Source: Verrucomicrobiota bacterium (lineage in GTDB: Bacteria > Verrucomicrobiota > Verrucomicrobiia > Opitutales > Opitutaceae). From it: a stretch of DNA of 64,000 nt. Positions 56,084 through 64,000 of the stretch are shown here, piece by piece (the stretch's first letter is position 1; each line of letters opens with the position of its first letter). Position numbers and translations under genes: made by a program. The stretch lies in assembly GCA_028293545.1 (NCBI GenBank), contig JAQGOP010000053.1, positions 1-64,000 on the forward strand, written 5' to 3'. The notes under the pieces were generated by a model. It searched no databases and was not told the origin of the DNA. It saw only the letters and a list, made by a program, of their open reading frames with translations.

Positions 56084-57073
56084 TTAAAGCCAAGTGATTG
56101 CAGCTAAAACCAAGGCAAAGGCCAAACGGTAGTAAGCGAACACCGCCATACCGTGGCGGGACAGCCAATTGACCAAAAACCGCACGGCGATCGCGGCGGA
56201 GACCGCGGCGACGACGCAGCCGAGCAGCACATTGGTCCAACCGAAGACCTGGATCATGGCATGGCCGCTTTGCGCGCTCTTGAAAACGGTCGCGGCGCTC
56301 AAGGTGACGAACCCGAGCAGGAAGCTGAACTCCGCGGCGCGGCGCGGATCCAAGCCGACGATGTAGCCGCCGACAATCGTCATCATCGACCGACTCGTGC
56401 CGGGCCAGAGCGCGACGCATTGCAGGAAGCCGATGCCCAGGGATTCCTTCGGCGAAAGTTCCTGCGTGGGGAGCTTCGCCTCGGCCACGCGCCGGCGCCG
56501 ATAACGTTCAGCCCAGAGAATGAGAATCGCCCCGAGCGCTTGCGCCGCGATCACCGCGCCGATGGAAAACAGGTGCTCGTCAATCCAACTGTGCAGGGCA
56601 AAGCCCATGAACGCGGCCGGAAGAAAGGCGACGATGAGGTTGCGGAGGAGGCGCAGGCCGGCTGGGTCGCGGCCGAGCAGGCCGTTGATCATCGATCCGA
56701 TCTGGCGCCAATAAAGGAAAGCAACTGCGGCGATGGCGCCGAATTGGATCACGATCGTGTACGTGTCGGCCGCAAGCTTGGTGGTCAGCGGAATTCCGTG
56801 GGGATAGCGTGCGGAGGGCGCCTTGAACCAAAGGGGCTGGCCATCGCGCCCGACCAGCGTGCGATTCGATTCCAAGCCGAGCAGGTGGGTCGCAATGATG
56901 AGATGGCCGGTGGAGGAAACCGGGAGGTATTCCGTGACGCCTTCCACGATGCCCAGGATGATGGCATCGCGGACCTTGAGTTCGGCGGCCGCGGATGGCT
57001 CGGGCGGCGGGGCCGCGAGCGCGGCGCAGGCGATGCCGATGAACAGGAACGACACGGTCAGGAAGCGACGCAT
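56084..57073 (-). CDS. uppP: Undecaprenyl-diphosphatase
   Basis: A 329-residue inner-membrane enzyme that recycles the lipid carrier of peptidoglycan synthesis and can give bacitracin resistance. The catalytic motifs are GIVEGVTEYLPVSSTGHLII (about 41-60) and ALWPGTSRSMMTIVGGY (about 228-244). A signal-like N-terminal helix precedes the usual start of the family, making it longer than the E. coli protein (273). An insert (about 72-98) follows the first motif. It is divergent from trpD with only 79 bp between them. Confidence 0.94.
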   Translation of the reverse strand: MRRFLTVSFLFIGIACAALAAPPPEPSAAAELKVRDAIILGIVEGVTEYLPVSSTGHLIIATHLLGLESNRTLVGRDGQPLWFKAPSARYPHGIPLTTKLAADTYTIVIQFGAIAAVAFLYWRQIGSMINGLLGRDPAGLRLLRNLIVAFLPAAFMGFALHSWIDEHLFSIGAVIAAQALGAILILWAERYRRRRVAEAKLPTQELSPKESLGIGFLQCVALWPGTSRSMMTIVGGYIVGLDPRRAAEFSFLLGFVTLSAATVFKSAQSGHAMIQVFGWTNVLLGCVVAAVSAAIAVRFLVNWLSRHGMAVFAYYRLAFALVLAAITWL

Positions 57074-57152
57074 GGCCTGTTGGTTCCAGAACGCAGGGGT
57101 CGAAGCAATTTTATTTGCCGCGCGAAAAGGGGCCGTAACGCTGGCGCACTTT

Positions 57153-58199
57153 ATGTCAGTCCTTGCTTCCCTCACTTCCGAGCTTGCCGGCGGCCGCGAC
57201 CTGACGGCGCCCGAGGTCGAATTGGCGGCACGCGACTTGGCCGACATGGCGGTCGCCGGGGTCGAGAAGGAAAACTTTCTCTCCGCGTTGACCGCGAAAG
57301 GGGAGAGTGCCGTTGAAATCGCGGCCTTCGCGGCGTCGTTTTTGGCGCGCGCGACCAACCCGGGCGTGGAGCGTTGGGCGGGGCGGGCGATCGACATCGT
57401 GGGCACGGGCGGAGACCACGCCGGCGGCTTCAATATTTCCAGCCTGGTCACCCTCACCCTCGCAAGCGGGGGCGTGATCGTGATGAAACACGGCAATCGC
57501 GGCATCACGTCGAAGTGCGGCAGCGCCGACCTGCTTGCGGCGTTGGGCGTGAATCTCGAGGCGTCGCCGGCGCAGGTGCGCGGGGCGCTGGACGCGCTCG
57601 GTTACGCGTTTTTCTTCGCGCCCGCGTGGCACCCGTCATTCAAGGCCATTGGCCCGACGCGGAAGGTGCTCGCCGCCCAGGGCCGCCGCACGGTTTTCAA
57701 TGTGCTCGGGCCGCTGATCAATCCGGGGCGTCCCGCGCAGATCCTGCTCGGGGTCGCGACCGCGCCGCTCGTCGATAAAATGGCGGCGGCGCTGGAAATT
57801 TTGCACAACGAAGCGGGCCTGGTCGCGCACGGCATCATCGCGGCGGATCGCGGCATCGATGAAATGACGACGGCGACGCCGAATCGAATTCGCGGCACCG
57901 GCAGGCTGCGCGGCCATTTTGGCGACTGGAACGCGGTGGACATGGGGCTGGCGGCGTCGCCGTTTTCCGACCTGCGAGGGGGGGATGTGGCGACCAACCT
58001 CGCGATCACGGAAGCGATCCTCGCGAATCGCGGACCCACGGGCCTGGTCGACACCATTGTATTGAACGCCGCGACCGCGCTCTGGATCAATGGCCGGGTC
58101 GCATCGACGCGCGATGGCCTGGAGGCCGCGCGCGACCTGCTGCTTGGCGGCGCGGTCGCAAAGAAGATCGAGGCGACGCGCGACTATTATCGTTCATGA
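57153..58199 (+). CDS. trpD: Anthranilate phosphoribosyltransferase
   Basis: A 348-residue enzyme of tryptophan synthesis. Motifs are DIVGTGGDHAGGFNISSLVT (about 81-100, PRPP loop), MKHGNRGITSKCGSADLLAA and FNVLGPLINPGRPAQILLGV. The ATG at 57153 gives the normal family length; the longer frame upstream is the shadow of uppP. No other trp genes are adjacent; it overlaps glmM by four bases. Confidence 0.94.
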   Translation: MSVLASLTSELAGGRDLTAPEVELAARDLADMAVAGVEKENFLSALTAKGESAVEIAAFAASFLARATNPGVERWAGRAIDIVGTGGDHAGGFNISSLVTLTLASGGVIVMKHGNRGITSKCGSADLLAALGVNLEASPAQVRGALDALGYAFFFAPAWHPSFKAIGPTRKVLAAQGRRTVFNVLGPLINPGRPAQILLGVATAPLVDKMAAALEILHNEAGLVAHGIIAADRGIDEMTTATPNRIRGTGRLRGHFGDWNAVDMGLAASPFSDLRGGDVATNLAITEAILANRGPTGLVDTIVLNAATALWINGRVASTRDGLEAARDLLLGGAVAKKIEATRDYYRS

Positions 58200-59530
58200 G
58201 CAACCGGAAATATTTCGGCACCGACGGGGTGCGCGGTCCCTACGGCGGGCCGGTCATCAACGAGCAATTTGCCGAGCGCCTCGGTTTGGCCGCGGCCAAG
58301 GCGGTGGGAAAACCCGGGCGGGTCCTCATCGGGCGGGACACGCGGGAATCCGGCGCATCGCTCCTCGCGGCGGTCGCGCGGGGGTTGCGCGCGGGCGGTC
58401 TCGAACCGGTGACGCTGGGCATCGCGCCCACACCCGCAGTCGCGCGGGCGGTGGGCAAGGAAGGCGCCCGGCTCGGTGTCGTGATCACCGCCTCGCACAA
58501 TCCGGCGGCGGACAACGGAATTAAATTTTTCGGGCCGGGTGGCATCAAGTTGACCGACAGCGAGGAGCTGCGGATCGAAAGCCTGCTGCCGGCCGAGGTA
58601 CCGCCGGGGAGTTCGGCCATTGCCACGACCGATGCCTGCGCCGCCTATATTGCGGCGACGCGGGCGCTGCTGCCGGCGGCGGCGCTGGCGGGTTGGCGCG
58701 TGGTGCTCGACACGGCAAACGGCGCCACCTGCGCCACGAGCCCGGAGGTGTTGCGCGCGCTGGGCGCGGAGGTTTCGGGATTGGGCGCGGCGCCGAACGG
58801 GAGGAACATCAACGACGGCGTCGGCAGCGAACATCCCGCGCCGCTCGCTGCGCAGGTTCTCGCCCGCGGGGCGAAACTCGGGGTTGCCCACGACGGTGAC
58901 GGCGATCGCTGCGTGGTCTGCGACGAGTTGGGGGGAGTGCTCGATGGCGATGAGATTTTGACGATCCTGGCGACCCACGCGTTGGCGCGCGGATCGCTGG
59001 TGCGAGAGACGCTCGTCGTGACGCAGCAAAGCAACCTGGGGGTCGACGCAGCGGTTGCGGCGGCGGGCGGGCGCGTGATCCGCACGGCGGTCGGCGACCG
59101 TTATGTGAGCGAAGCGATGCGCGAGGCGGGTGCGACGCTGGGCGGGGAATCGAGCGGGCACATCATCTGTTCGGAAATTTCGCCGACGGGCGACGGCCTG
59201 GTGGCGGCGCTGAAGGTGATCGAAGTCATGCTCGCCACCGGGAAGCCGCTGTCGGAGTTGCGGCGGGTGTTGAGGAAATTTCCGCAGCGCACGCTGGCGC
59301 TCAGGGTTGTTGAAAAGAAGCCGTTGGAAAACCTGCGGACGTTGACCGCCACGATCCAGGCGATCGAGGCCGAGATGCGCGGGCAAGGCCGGGTGATGGT
59401 GCGATACTCCGGCACCGAGCCAAAACTGCGGCTCCTGGTGGAAGGGCCGTCGGACGAGATTGTGAAGTCCGCGATCGGTCGGCTCGAAGCCGCGACGCGC
59501 GCGGAGTTGTCCGTCGCGCCGGGACCCTGA
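58196..59530 (+). CDS. glmM: Phosphoglucosamine mutase
   Basis: A 444-residue enzyme converting glucosamine-6- to glucosamine-1-phosphate for UDP-GlcNAc. Motifs are KYFGTDGVRG (5-14), the phosphoserine loop ITASHNPAADNGIKFF with S100, the metal loop AHDGDGDRCVVCDE (about 232-245), GGESSGHIICSE and RYSGTEPKLRLLVE. Complete. The ATGA overlap with trpD is a coupling of two unrelated pathways. Confidence 0.96.
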   Translation: MSNRKYFGTDGVRGPYGGPVINEQFAERLGLAAAKAVGKPGRVLIGRDTRESGASLLAAVARGLRAGGLEPVTLGIAPTPAVARAVGKEGARLGVVITASHNPAADNGIKFFGPGGIKLTDSEELRIESLLPAEVPPGSSAIATTDACAAYIAATRALLPAAALAGWRVVLDTANGATCATSPEVLRALGAEVSGLGAAPNGRNINDGVGSEHPAPLAAQVLARGAKLGVAHDGDGDRCVVCDELGGVLDGDEILTILATHALARGSLVRETLVVTQQSNLGVDAAVAAAGGRVIRTAVGDRYVSEAMREAGATLGGESSGHIICSEISPTGDGLVAALKVIEVMLATGKPLSELRRVLRKFPQRTLALRVVEKKPLENLRTLTATIQAIEAEMRGQGRVMVRYSGTEPKLRLLVEGPSDEIVKSAIGRLEAATRAELSVAPGP

Positions 59531-59618
59531 TGGACAACGCATCCGACCTTCGATTCGCGCGAACCGCGTGATCGACTCCGGCGTTGACCTTGCGGCGGCA
59601 GCGACGGCTTCGTCAGGC

Positions 59619-60212
59619 ATGGCGGATACAAAAAATCCCTCACCTGCGTTGTCCGGCCGCCAGCAACGCCTGCTGGATCGAGCCTCGGCTGCGCTGCAGT
59701 CTGGCCAATTCGACTACGCCGTGGATTCCGCCAACGAAGTGCTCGCGGAAATTCCCTCCTGCGTAAGCGCGTTGCGGACCCGGCATGCCGCTCAACTTCG
59801 CGCGCACCAGAGCCGATCCTCGCTCCTCGCACGGATGCGCTCGCGGTTGGGTTTGGTCCGGCTGAACTTGAAAACGGAGATCGCCGCCGCGCGATTTGCC
59901 GCGGCGGAAAGATTGCTCGTCCTCGACCCGACGAACTGGCGTGCGCTCGTTGCGCTCGGCGAGGCGGCGACGGAGTTGGGGTGGGTCGAAGCGGCCGTAT
60001 TTGCCCGCGAGGCCATCGCGGAATTGCGCCCGGATGATCAGGAAAATTTGCTGGCGTTCGGGGAAGCCCTGCTCGCCGCCGGTCAACCCGGGGCTGCGCT
60101 GGTCGTCGCCGAAAAAATCCTCGCCCGGCATCCGATCGACGGCGCGGGACTCGAGCTGCTGCGCCACGCCTCGATCGCGCTCACGGTGGAAACTGGGAAC
60201 TGGGAGAAGTAG
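59619..60212 (+). CDS. TPR-like hypothetical protein
   Basis: A 197-residue, alanine-rich helical protein without signal peptide or membrane helix. TPR-like units include LLDRASAALQSGQFDYAVDS, AAERLLVLDPTNWRALVALG and LLAFGEALLAAGQPGAALVV. The ATG at 59619 was chosen; a GTG at 59568 would add 17 residues. Its TAG stop (60210-60212) lies in a family A repeat, and the last codons (WEK) are partly repeat-adjacent. Confidence 0.65.
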   Translation: MADTKNPSPALSGRQQRLLDRASAALQSGQFDYAVDSANEVLAEIPSCVSALRTRHAAQLRAHQSRSSLLARMRSRLGLVRLNLKTEIAAARFAAAERLLVLDPTNWRALVALGEAATELGWVEAAVFAREAIAELRPDDQENLLAFGEALLAAGQPGAALVVAEKILARHPIDGAGLELLRHASIALTVETGNWEK

Positions 60213-60464
60213 CGCAGGCGGCCCGCCTGCTCCGGGTATCGAACCCCCGATCCATTTGAACAGAAGGCAACGAAGGTAACGAAGAGGTTCAGGTTCGCGC
60301 GGCCGATCGTGCCATTGACGGCCGGGGGATCGGGAGTTCCCGGAACCTATCTCATGAAGGGCCACGAACGACTTCGCCGATCAGAACCGCTTCGTTACCT
60401 TCGTTGTCTTCTGTTCAAATTCCCAAGTCCCCTATACTCGGAGCAGGCGGGCCGCCTGCGCTAC
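60209..60464. repeat. Inverted pair of family A repeats with a second inverted repeat nested inside
   Basis: Outer copies at 60209-60230 and 60443-60464. Inside, 60254-60284 and 60390-60420 are 31-bp inverted arms (starting ATTTGAACAGAAGGCAACGA) that match at 30 of 31 positions. The outer copies give TAG stops to both convergent genes, the TPR protein and the EamA transporter. Confidence 0.85.
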
Positions 60465-61303
60465 TTCCTTTCCGCGATCCATACGGCGGCGATCATCAAC
60501 GCGCCGCCGATTAGGAGCCGGGTGATGTCGGCGTGTTCGCCGAAGAATAGGAGCGAGCAAGCCACGCCGAGCGGCACCTTGGCGTTGTTGAAGACGGCGA
60601 GGGTGCCGACGTTCACACGCGTCGCGCCGAGGTTCCACCAGAAAAAACATGCGCCGGAGGAAATAATCCCGAGATAGGCGAGCACGCCCCATTGCGAAGT
60701 GCTGATGTGCACCGCGGTCCAATCGGTGAAAAAAAGTGAACCCACCGCGCAGGTGATGACGGCCCCGGCATACGGCAGGGCAAAGAGCGATGCGTCGCTC
60801 ACGGCCGCCGGTAGGCGCGCGCGTTGGCGACGCCACGCGAGTTGCCCGAGCGCGAAGCAAAGGTTGGATGCCTGGAGGAGCAAAAATCCTTTCAGCAGGT
60901 TGCCGTTCAATGCGGTCGTAAACCAGACCGCAGCCGAACCGCCGAGCGCGAGCAGCGCGGCCACGAGGTAGCGCGGCGCGACGCGGCGTTCGATCACCGC
61001 GTCGAGGATCGCGAGGTACAGCGGCGTCGTCAGCGTGAACAGCACCACCGCGTAACCCGGCAGGTAGACATACGACCGTTGGTACAACAGGTACATCAGC
61101 CCGAATTGCACCGCGCCCACGAGCGCGAGACGCACCGCTTCCCCCCAGGCCAGCGCCCCGCGGCGAAAAAACGGCAGGAAAACCGCGAGAGCCAACGCGA
61201 GGCGCAGCGTGGCGATGGCCGTGCTGTCGATGCCCGCGAGCTGTCCTTTGATCAGGCCGAACGAAAAAGCCCAGACGAGGGAAACGAGCAGGAGCAGGAA
61301 CAT
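60461..61303 (-). CDS. EamA/DMT-family transporter
   Basis: A 280-residue inner-membrane protein with ten helices in two five-helix halves (the second beginning near KGFLLLQASNLCFALGQLAW), as in RhaT/YdcZ-like drug/metabolite transporters. MFLLLLVSLVWAFSFGLIKG and TTPLYLAILDAVIERR are typical. The substrate cannot be told. The ATG at 61303 gives the normal length; the open frame further upstream is a shadow of the peptidase. Its stop is TAG from a family A repeat. Confidence 0.88.
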   Translation of the reverse strand: MFLLLLVSLVWAFSFGLIKGQLAGIDSTAIATLRLALALAVFLPFFRRGALAWGEAVRLALVGAVQFGLMYLLYQRSYVYLPGYAVVLFTLTTPLYLAILDAVIERRVAPRYLVAALLALGGSAAVWFTTALNGNLLKGFLLLQASNLCFALGQLAWRRQRARLPAAVSDASLFALPYAGAVITCAVGSLFFTDWTAVHISTSQWGVLAYLGIISSGACFFWWNLGATRVNVGTLAVFNNAKVPLGVACSLLFFGEHADITRLLIGGALMIAAVWIAERK

Positions 61304-61453
61304 CGCGCCGCAGGCTAACGAGGATCGGAGCGCGGATTGGAGAAAATTCGCAGGGAGGAGTCTCGCGATGCGCGGACGGGGCCAAGGCGTCCGCTCGGCT
61401 CGACAACTCCCGCGGGGTTGACGCGCGGGCCCGAACCCCGCGAAGGTTTCGCC

Positions 61454-63601
61454 ATGCTGTTCACCCAATCCTCCAAGGTCGCTCGATCGATCATTCGCGC
61501 TGGCCTCACCTGCGCGTGCTTCGCTTTCACCGTCCCGACATCCGGGCGTGCCGCGGATCCAGAGGCGGCCGCGACCCCGGCGTCGACGGATGCCGATCCC
61601 TACCTCTGGCTCGAGGATGTCGGCGGGGCCAAGCCGCTCGATTGGGTAAAGGCCCGGAACGCGGTGACGGCAAAGGAGCTCGAAGGCTCGCCGGAGTTTG
61701 CGCCGTTGCGCGACCGTTTGCTGGCGATCCTGGATTCGAAAGAGCGGATCCCGGGAATTTCCAAGGAGGGCGATTACTTCTATAATTTCTGGCGCGACGC
61801 CGGGCACGTTCGCGGCCTCTGGCGCCGGACCTCGCTCGCGGAATACCGCAAGGCGGCGCCCGCGTGGGAAACCGTGCTCGATCTCGACGCGCTCTCCGCA
61901 GCCGAAAAGGAGAACTGGGTTTGGAAAGGCGCCGGCTTTTGTTACCCGGCCCGCGACCGCGCGCTGCTGGAGCTTTCGCGCGGCGGCGGCGATGCCGTGG
62001 TGATCCGGGAGTTCGACGTCGCGACCAAGCAATTCGTCAGCGGCGGCTTCGTGGTGCCCGAGGCCAAGACCGATGTGACGTGGCGCGATCGCGATCACGT
62101 TTACGTGGCGACGAATTTCGGGCCGGGATCGCTCACGAATTCCGGTTATGCGCGAATCATCAAGGAGTGGACGCGCGGCACGCCGCTCGCCGACGCGAAG
62201 GTGGTGTTCGAAGGGCGGGTTGCAGACGTCGGAGTCGGCGCGTGGGTTTACGAAGACAAGGTGAACGGCCGCGAATTCATCCGCCGGTCGATGACGTTCT
62301 ACACCTCGGAAACGGAGCTTCGCCAGGGTGACGCGTGGGTGAAACTTGACGTTCCTGCGGATGCCGGGGTCGGGGCGTTCCAGGACCAAATCCTCGTCAC
62401 GCTGCGGAGCGATTGGACGGTTGGCGGTCGCACCTTCCCGATCGGGGCGTTGCTCGCGATGTCGTGGGACCGGTTCCTGCGGGGCGACCGCGATTTCGAA
62501 ATGCTGTTCACGCCCGGTCCGCGCACCGCGCTGGCGGGATCGGCGGCGACGAAGCATGCGCTGATCGTCAACGAACTCGATAACGTCCGGAATCGCCTCT
62601 ATGTCCTGCAGCCGACGGCGAAGGGCTGGACGCGGACGCCGCTGGCGACGCCGGAGATCGGCTCGGTGTCGGTGAGCGGAATCGATCGCGAGGAATCGGA
62701 TGATTTCTTCCTGCAGGTGGACGGTTTCCTCACGCCGTCGACGCTCTTTCTGGGAACGGTCGGCTCGGATCGGCGCGAGGTGCTGAAGCAGCTCCCGGCG
62801 TTTTTCAACGCCGACGGCCTGGAGGTCGCGCAGCTCGAGGCGGTTTCAAAGGACGGGACGCACGTGCCGTATTTCCAGGTTTCCCGAAAAGGCCTGAAGC
62901 TCGACGGCGCCAATCCCACGTTGCTTTACGGCTACGGCGGCTTCCGCGTTTCCCAGACCCCGTCCTATACCGCCGGCGTCGGGGCGGCGTGGCTGGAGCG
63001 GGGCGGAGTCTACGTGCTCGCAAACATCCGCGGCGGCGGCGAGTTCGGCCCGAAGTGGCACGGGGCGGCGCTCAAGGCGAACCGCCAGCGCGCGTACGAC
63101 GATTTCATCGCGATCGCGGAGGATCTCGCGGCGCGGAAAGTCACCTCGCCCGCGCATCTCGGGATCATGGGCGGGAGCAACGGCGGGCTGTTGATGGGCG
63201 TGATGCTGACCGAGCGCCCCGACCTGTTCGGCGCGGTGGTTTGCCAGGTCCCGCTGCTCGACATGCGGCGCTACCACAAGCTGCTCGCGGGCAATTCCTG
63301 GATGGGCGAATACGGCGATCCCGACAAACCCGAGGAGTGGGCTTACATTTCGAAATACTCGCCGTACCAGAACATGGTGGCCGGGAAGAAATATCCCCGC
63401 GTGCTTTTCACGACCTCCACGCGCGACGACCGCGTGCATCCGGGACATGCGCGGAAAATGGCGGCCAAGATGATCGAGCAGGGCCACGACATCCTTTACT
63501 ATGAGAACGTCGAAGGCGGCCACGGCGGCGCGGCGAACAACGCGCAGAGGGCCTATATGTCGACGCTGGCGTTCACGTTTCTCTGGAACCAGCTGAAATA
63601 G
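61454..63601 (+). CDS. Prolyl oligopeptidase-family serine peptidase (S9)
   Basis: A 715-residue exported peptidase with a signal peptide (IIRAGLTCACFAFTVPTSGR). The N-terminal part (DPYLWLEDVGG, about 46-56) leads into the seven-bladed propeller, then the catalytic alpha/beta-hydrolase domain: S about 575 (IMGGSNGGLLMGV), D about 658 (TSTRDDRVHPGHA) and H about 690 (VEGGHGGAANN). This is the S9A prolyl oligopeptidase pattern; it cuts short peptides after proline or related residues, probably in the periplasm. The ATG at 61454 begins the signal peptide. Confidence 0.9.
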   Translation: MLFTQSSKVARSIIRAGLTCACFAFTVPTSGRAADPEAAATPASTDADPYLWLEDVGGAKPLDWVKARNAVTAKELEGSPEFAPLRDRLLAILDSKERIPGISKEGDYFYNFWRDAGHVRGLWRRTSLAEYRKAAPAWETVLDLDALSAAEKENWVWKGAGFCYPARDRALLELSRGGGDAVVIREFDVATKQFVSGGFVVPEAKTDVTWRDRDHVYVATNFGPGSLTNSGYARIIKEWTRGTPLADAKVVFEGRVADVGVGAWVYEDKVNGREFIRRSMTFYTSETELRQGDAWVKLDVPADAGVGAFQDQILVTLRSDWTVGGRTFPIGALLAMSWDRFLRGDRDFEMLFTPGPRTALAGSAATKHALIVNELDNVRNRLYVLQPTAKGWTRTPLATPEIGSVSVSGIDREESDDFFLQVDGFLTPSTLFLGTVGSDRREVLKQLPAFFNADGLEVAQLEAVSKDGTHVPYFQVSRKGLKLDGANPTLLYGYGGFRVSQTPSYTAGVGAAWLERGGVYVLANIRGGGEFGPKWHGAALKANRQRAYDDFIAIAEDLAARKVTSPAHLGIMGGSNGGLLMGVMLTERPDLFGAVVCQVPLLDMRRYHKLLAGNSWMGEYGDPDKPEEWAYISKYSPYQNMVAGKKYPRVLFTTSTRDDRVHPGHARKMAAKMIEQGHDILYYENVEGGHGGAANNAQRAYMSTLAFTFLWNQLK

Positions 63602-63624
63602 GTTTTCGCACCACGCGAAAACCT
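63600..63624. terminator. Two-way hairpin overlapping both stop codons
   Basis: AGGTTTTCGC (63600-63609), loop ACCAC, GCGAAAACCT (63615-63624). The perfect 10-bp stem shares bases with the peptidase TAG (63599-63601) and with the convergent permease stop (63624-63626). Each strand has a TTTT within the arm rather than a downstream U-tract. Confidence 0.6.
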
Positions 63625-64000
63625 CAGACGCGGAAGATCGCCCCGAGCTTTTTCCCCAGCAGCAGGCTCAACCCCGTGATGGTGATCCCGAGGAAAACCA
63701 TCGCCCAGACCCCGAGGGCGCTCGCAATGAACTTCCCGTCCCCGAGCAATTGGAAGAGCTCCATGATCGCCTTGGTGATGGGGTAGTAATGCTGTTTCTG
63801 CGCGAGCACCAGTGAATCGCTGACCTCGAGCATCGCGAAGGCGAAGGCGAGCAGCCCGCCCGCGATCAGGTTCGCCGCGATCAGGGGCAGAGTCACCTTG
63901 ATCGTGGCCCTCAGCGGCGGCGCGCCGAGGTTCTGCGCGGCTTCCTCGAGCGTTTCGCTGGTTTGTTCGAACCCGGCCGCGGCGGCGCGAACGACATAAG
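63624..64000 (-). CDS. ABC transporter permease, 3' part (5' end beyond the window)
   Basis: The frame is open to the window edge. The visible 124 residues begin YVVRAAAAGFEQTSETLEEA and carry the EAA coupling loop EEAAQNLGAPPLRATIKVTL, followed by LIAANLIAGGLLAFAFAML and a final helix VWAMVFLGITITGLSLLLG. This is the C-terminal end of a BPD_transp_1 permease of the iron or polyamine/phosphonate type. It matches in kind the ATPase and binding protein at 47.0-49.7 kb, which lack a permease, but the distance makes a link only a guess. Confidence 0.85.
   Translation of the reverse strand, partial: YVVRAAAAGFEQTSETLEEAAQNLGAPPLRATIKVTLPLIAANLIAGGLLAFAFAMLEVSDSLVLAQKQHYYPITKAIMELFQLLGDGKFIASALGVWAMVFLGITITGLSLLLGKKLGAIFRV

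Noticed and set aside
60461-62557. Extension of the EamA gene to a 698-residue product
   Set aside because: The upstream two thirds are antisense to the prolyl oligopeptidase and low in hydrophobic residues; the transporter starts cleanly at 61303.

Overview
The window looks like chromosomal DNA of a Verrucomicrobiota bacterium, most likely of the Opitutae (inference). The base composition is GC-rich. The conserved block rpmF-plsX-fabH-bamD-lptE-rpe is present. All three recognisable small ribosomal proteins (bL36, bL31, bL32) are forms without zinc-binding cysteines. Envelope genes (lptE, bamD, uppP, mpl, glmM) point to a diderm cell. Intergenic gaps are full of short palindromic dispersed repeats. 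No tRNA, rRNA or CRISPR array was seen.

Layout. 1-645: a tandem pair of about 263 bp repeats. 646-6.5 kb: tex, a SET-domain methyltransferase, a CsbD-like stress protein, and a coupled sugar isomerase/glycosyltransferase pair. 7.1-15.1 kb: a DUF4450-type putative glycosidase, a VOC protein, a receiver-only response regulator, mpl, rimO and a 32-residue basic protein. 15.2-21.6 kb: an Rsm22-like protein, a second methyltransferase, a lipase-maturation-factor-like protein and a complete NMT1-type ABC importer, all on the minus strand. 21.7-22.4 kb: a GxxExxY gene bracketed by 38-bp perfect inverted repeats. 22.4-28.3 kb: TPR protein, then a split MacA/MacB-type efflux operon. 28.5-36.7 kb: coaD, pgsA-pgpA, an outer-membrane-like protein, and a five-gene run containing methyltransferase, flavoprotein and type III polyketide synthase (a likely phenolic-lipid cluster), then nif3-like and aroQ, followed by a dCMP deaminase and yqgE. 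36.8-39.8 kb: a 3-kb IS1-like element with 17-bp perfect inverted ends carrying a toxin-antitoxin-like operon (RHH, XRE-ImmA/IrrE, DUF4411 PIN-like). 39.9-50.9 kb: rpmJ-rpmE2, serB-nhaD, gdhA, uvrB, hpt, an iron/polyamine-type ABC ATPase with its binding protein, and a PIG-V-like mannosyltransferase. 51.1-64 kb: rpe/lptE/bamD/fabH/plsX/rpmF, uppP, trpD-glmM, a TPR protein, an EamA transporter, a prolyl oligopeptidase and the 3' part of an ABC permease that runs off the window.

Most genes are core metabolism or envelope genes. The accessory signals are: (i) the IS1-like element with an addiction-type cargo and a shared operator; (ii) the GxxExxY element and its gene-less relative at 52.46 kb; (iii) the type III PKS cluster; and (iv) a 22-bp palindromic repeat that supplies the TAG stop codon of five separate genes in this one window.
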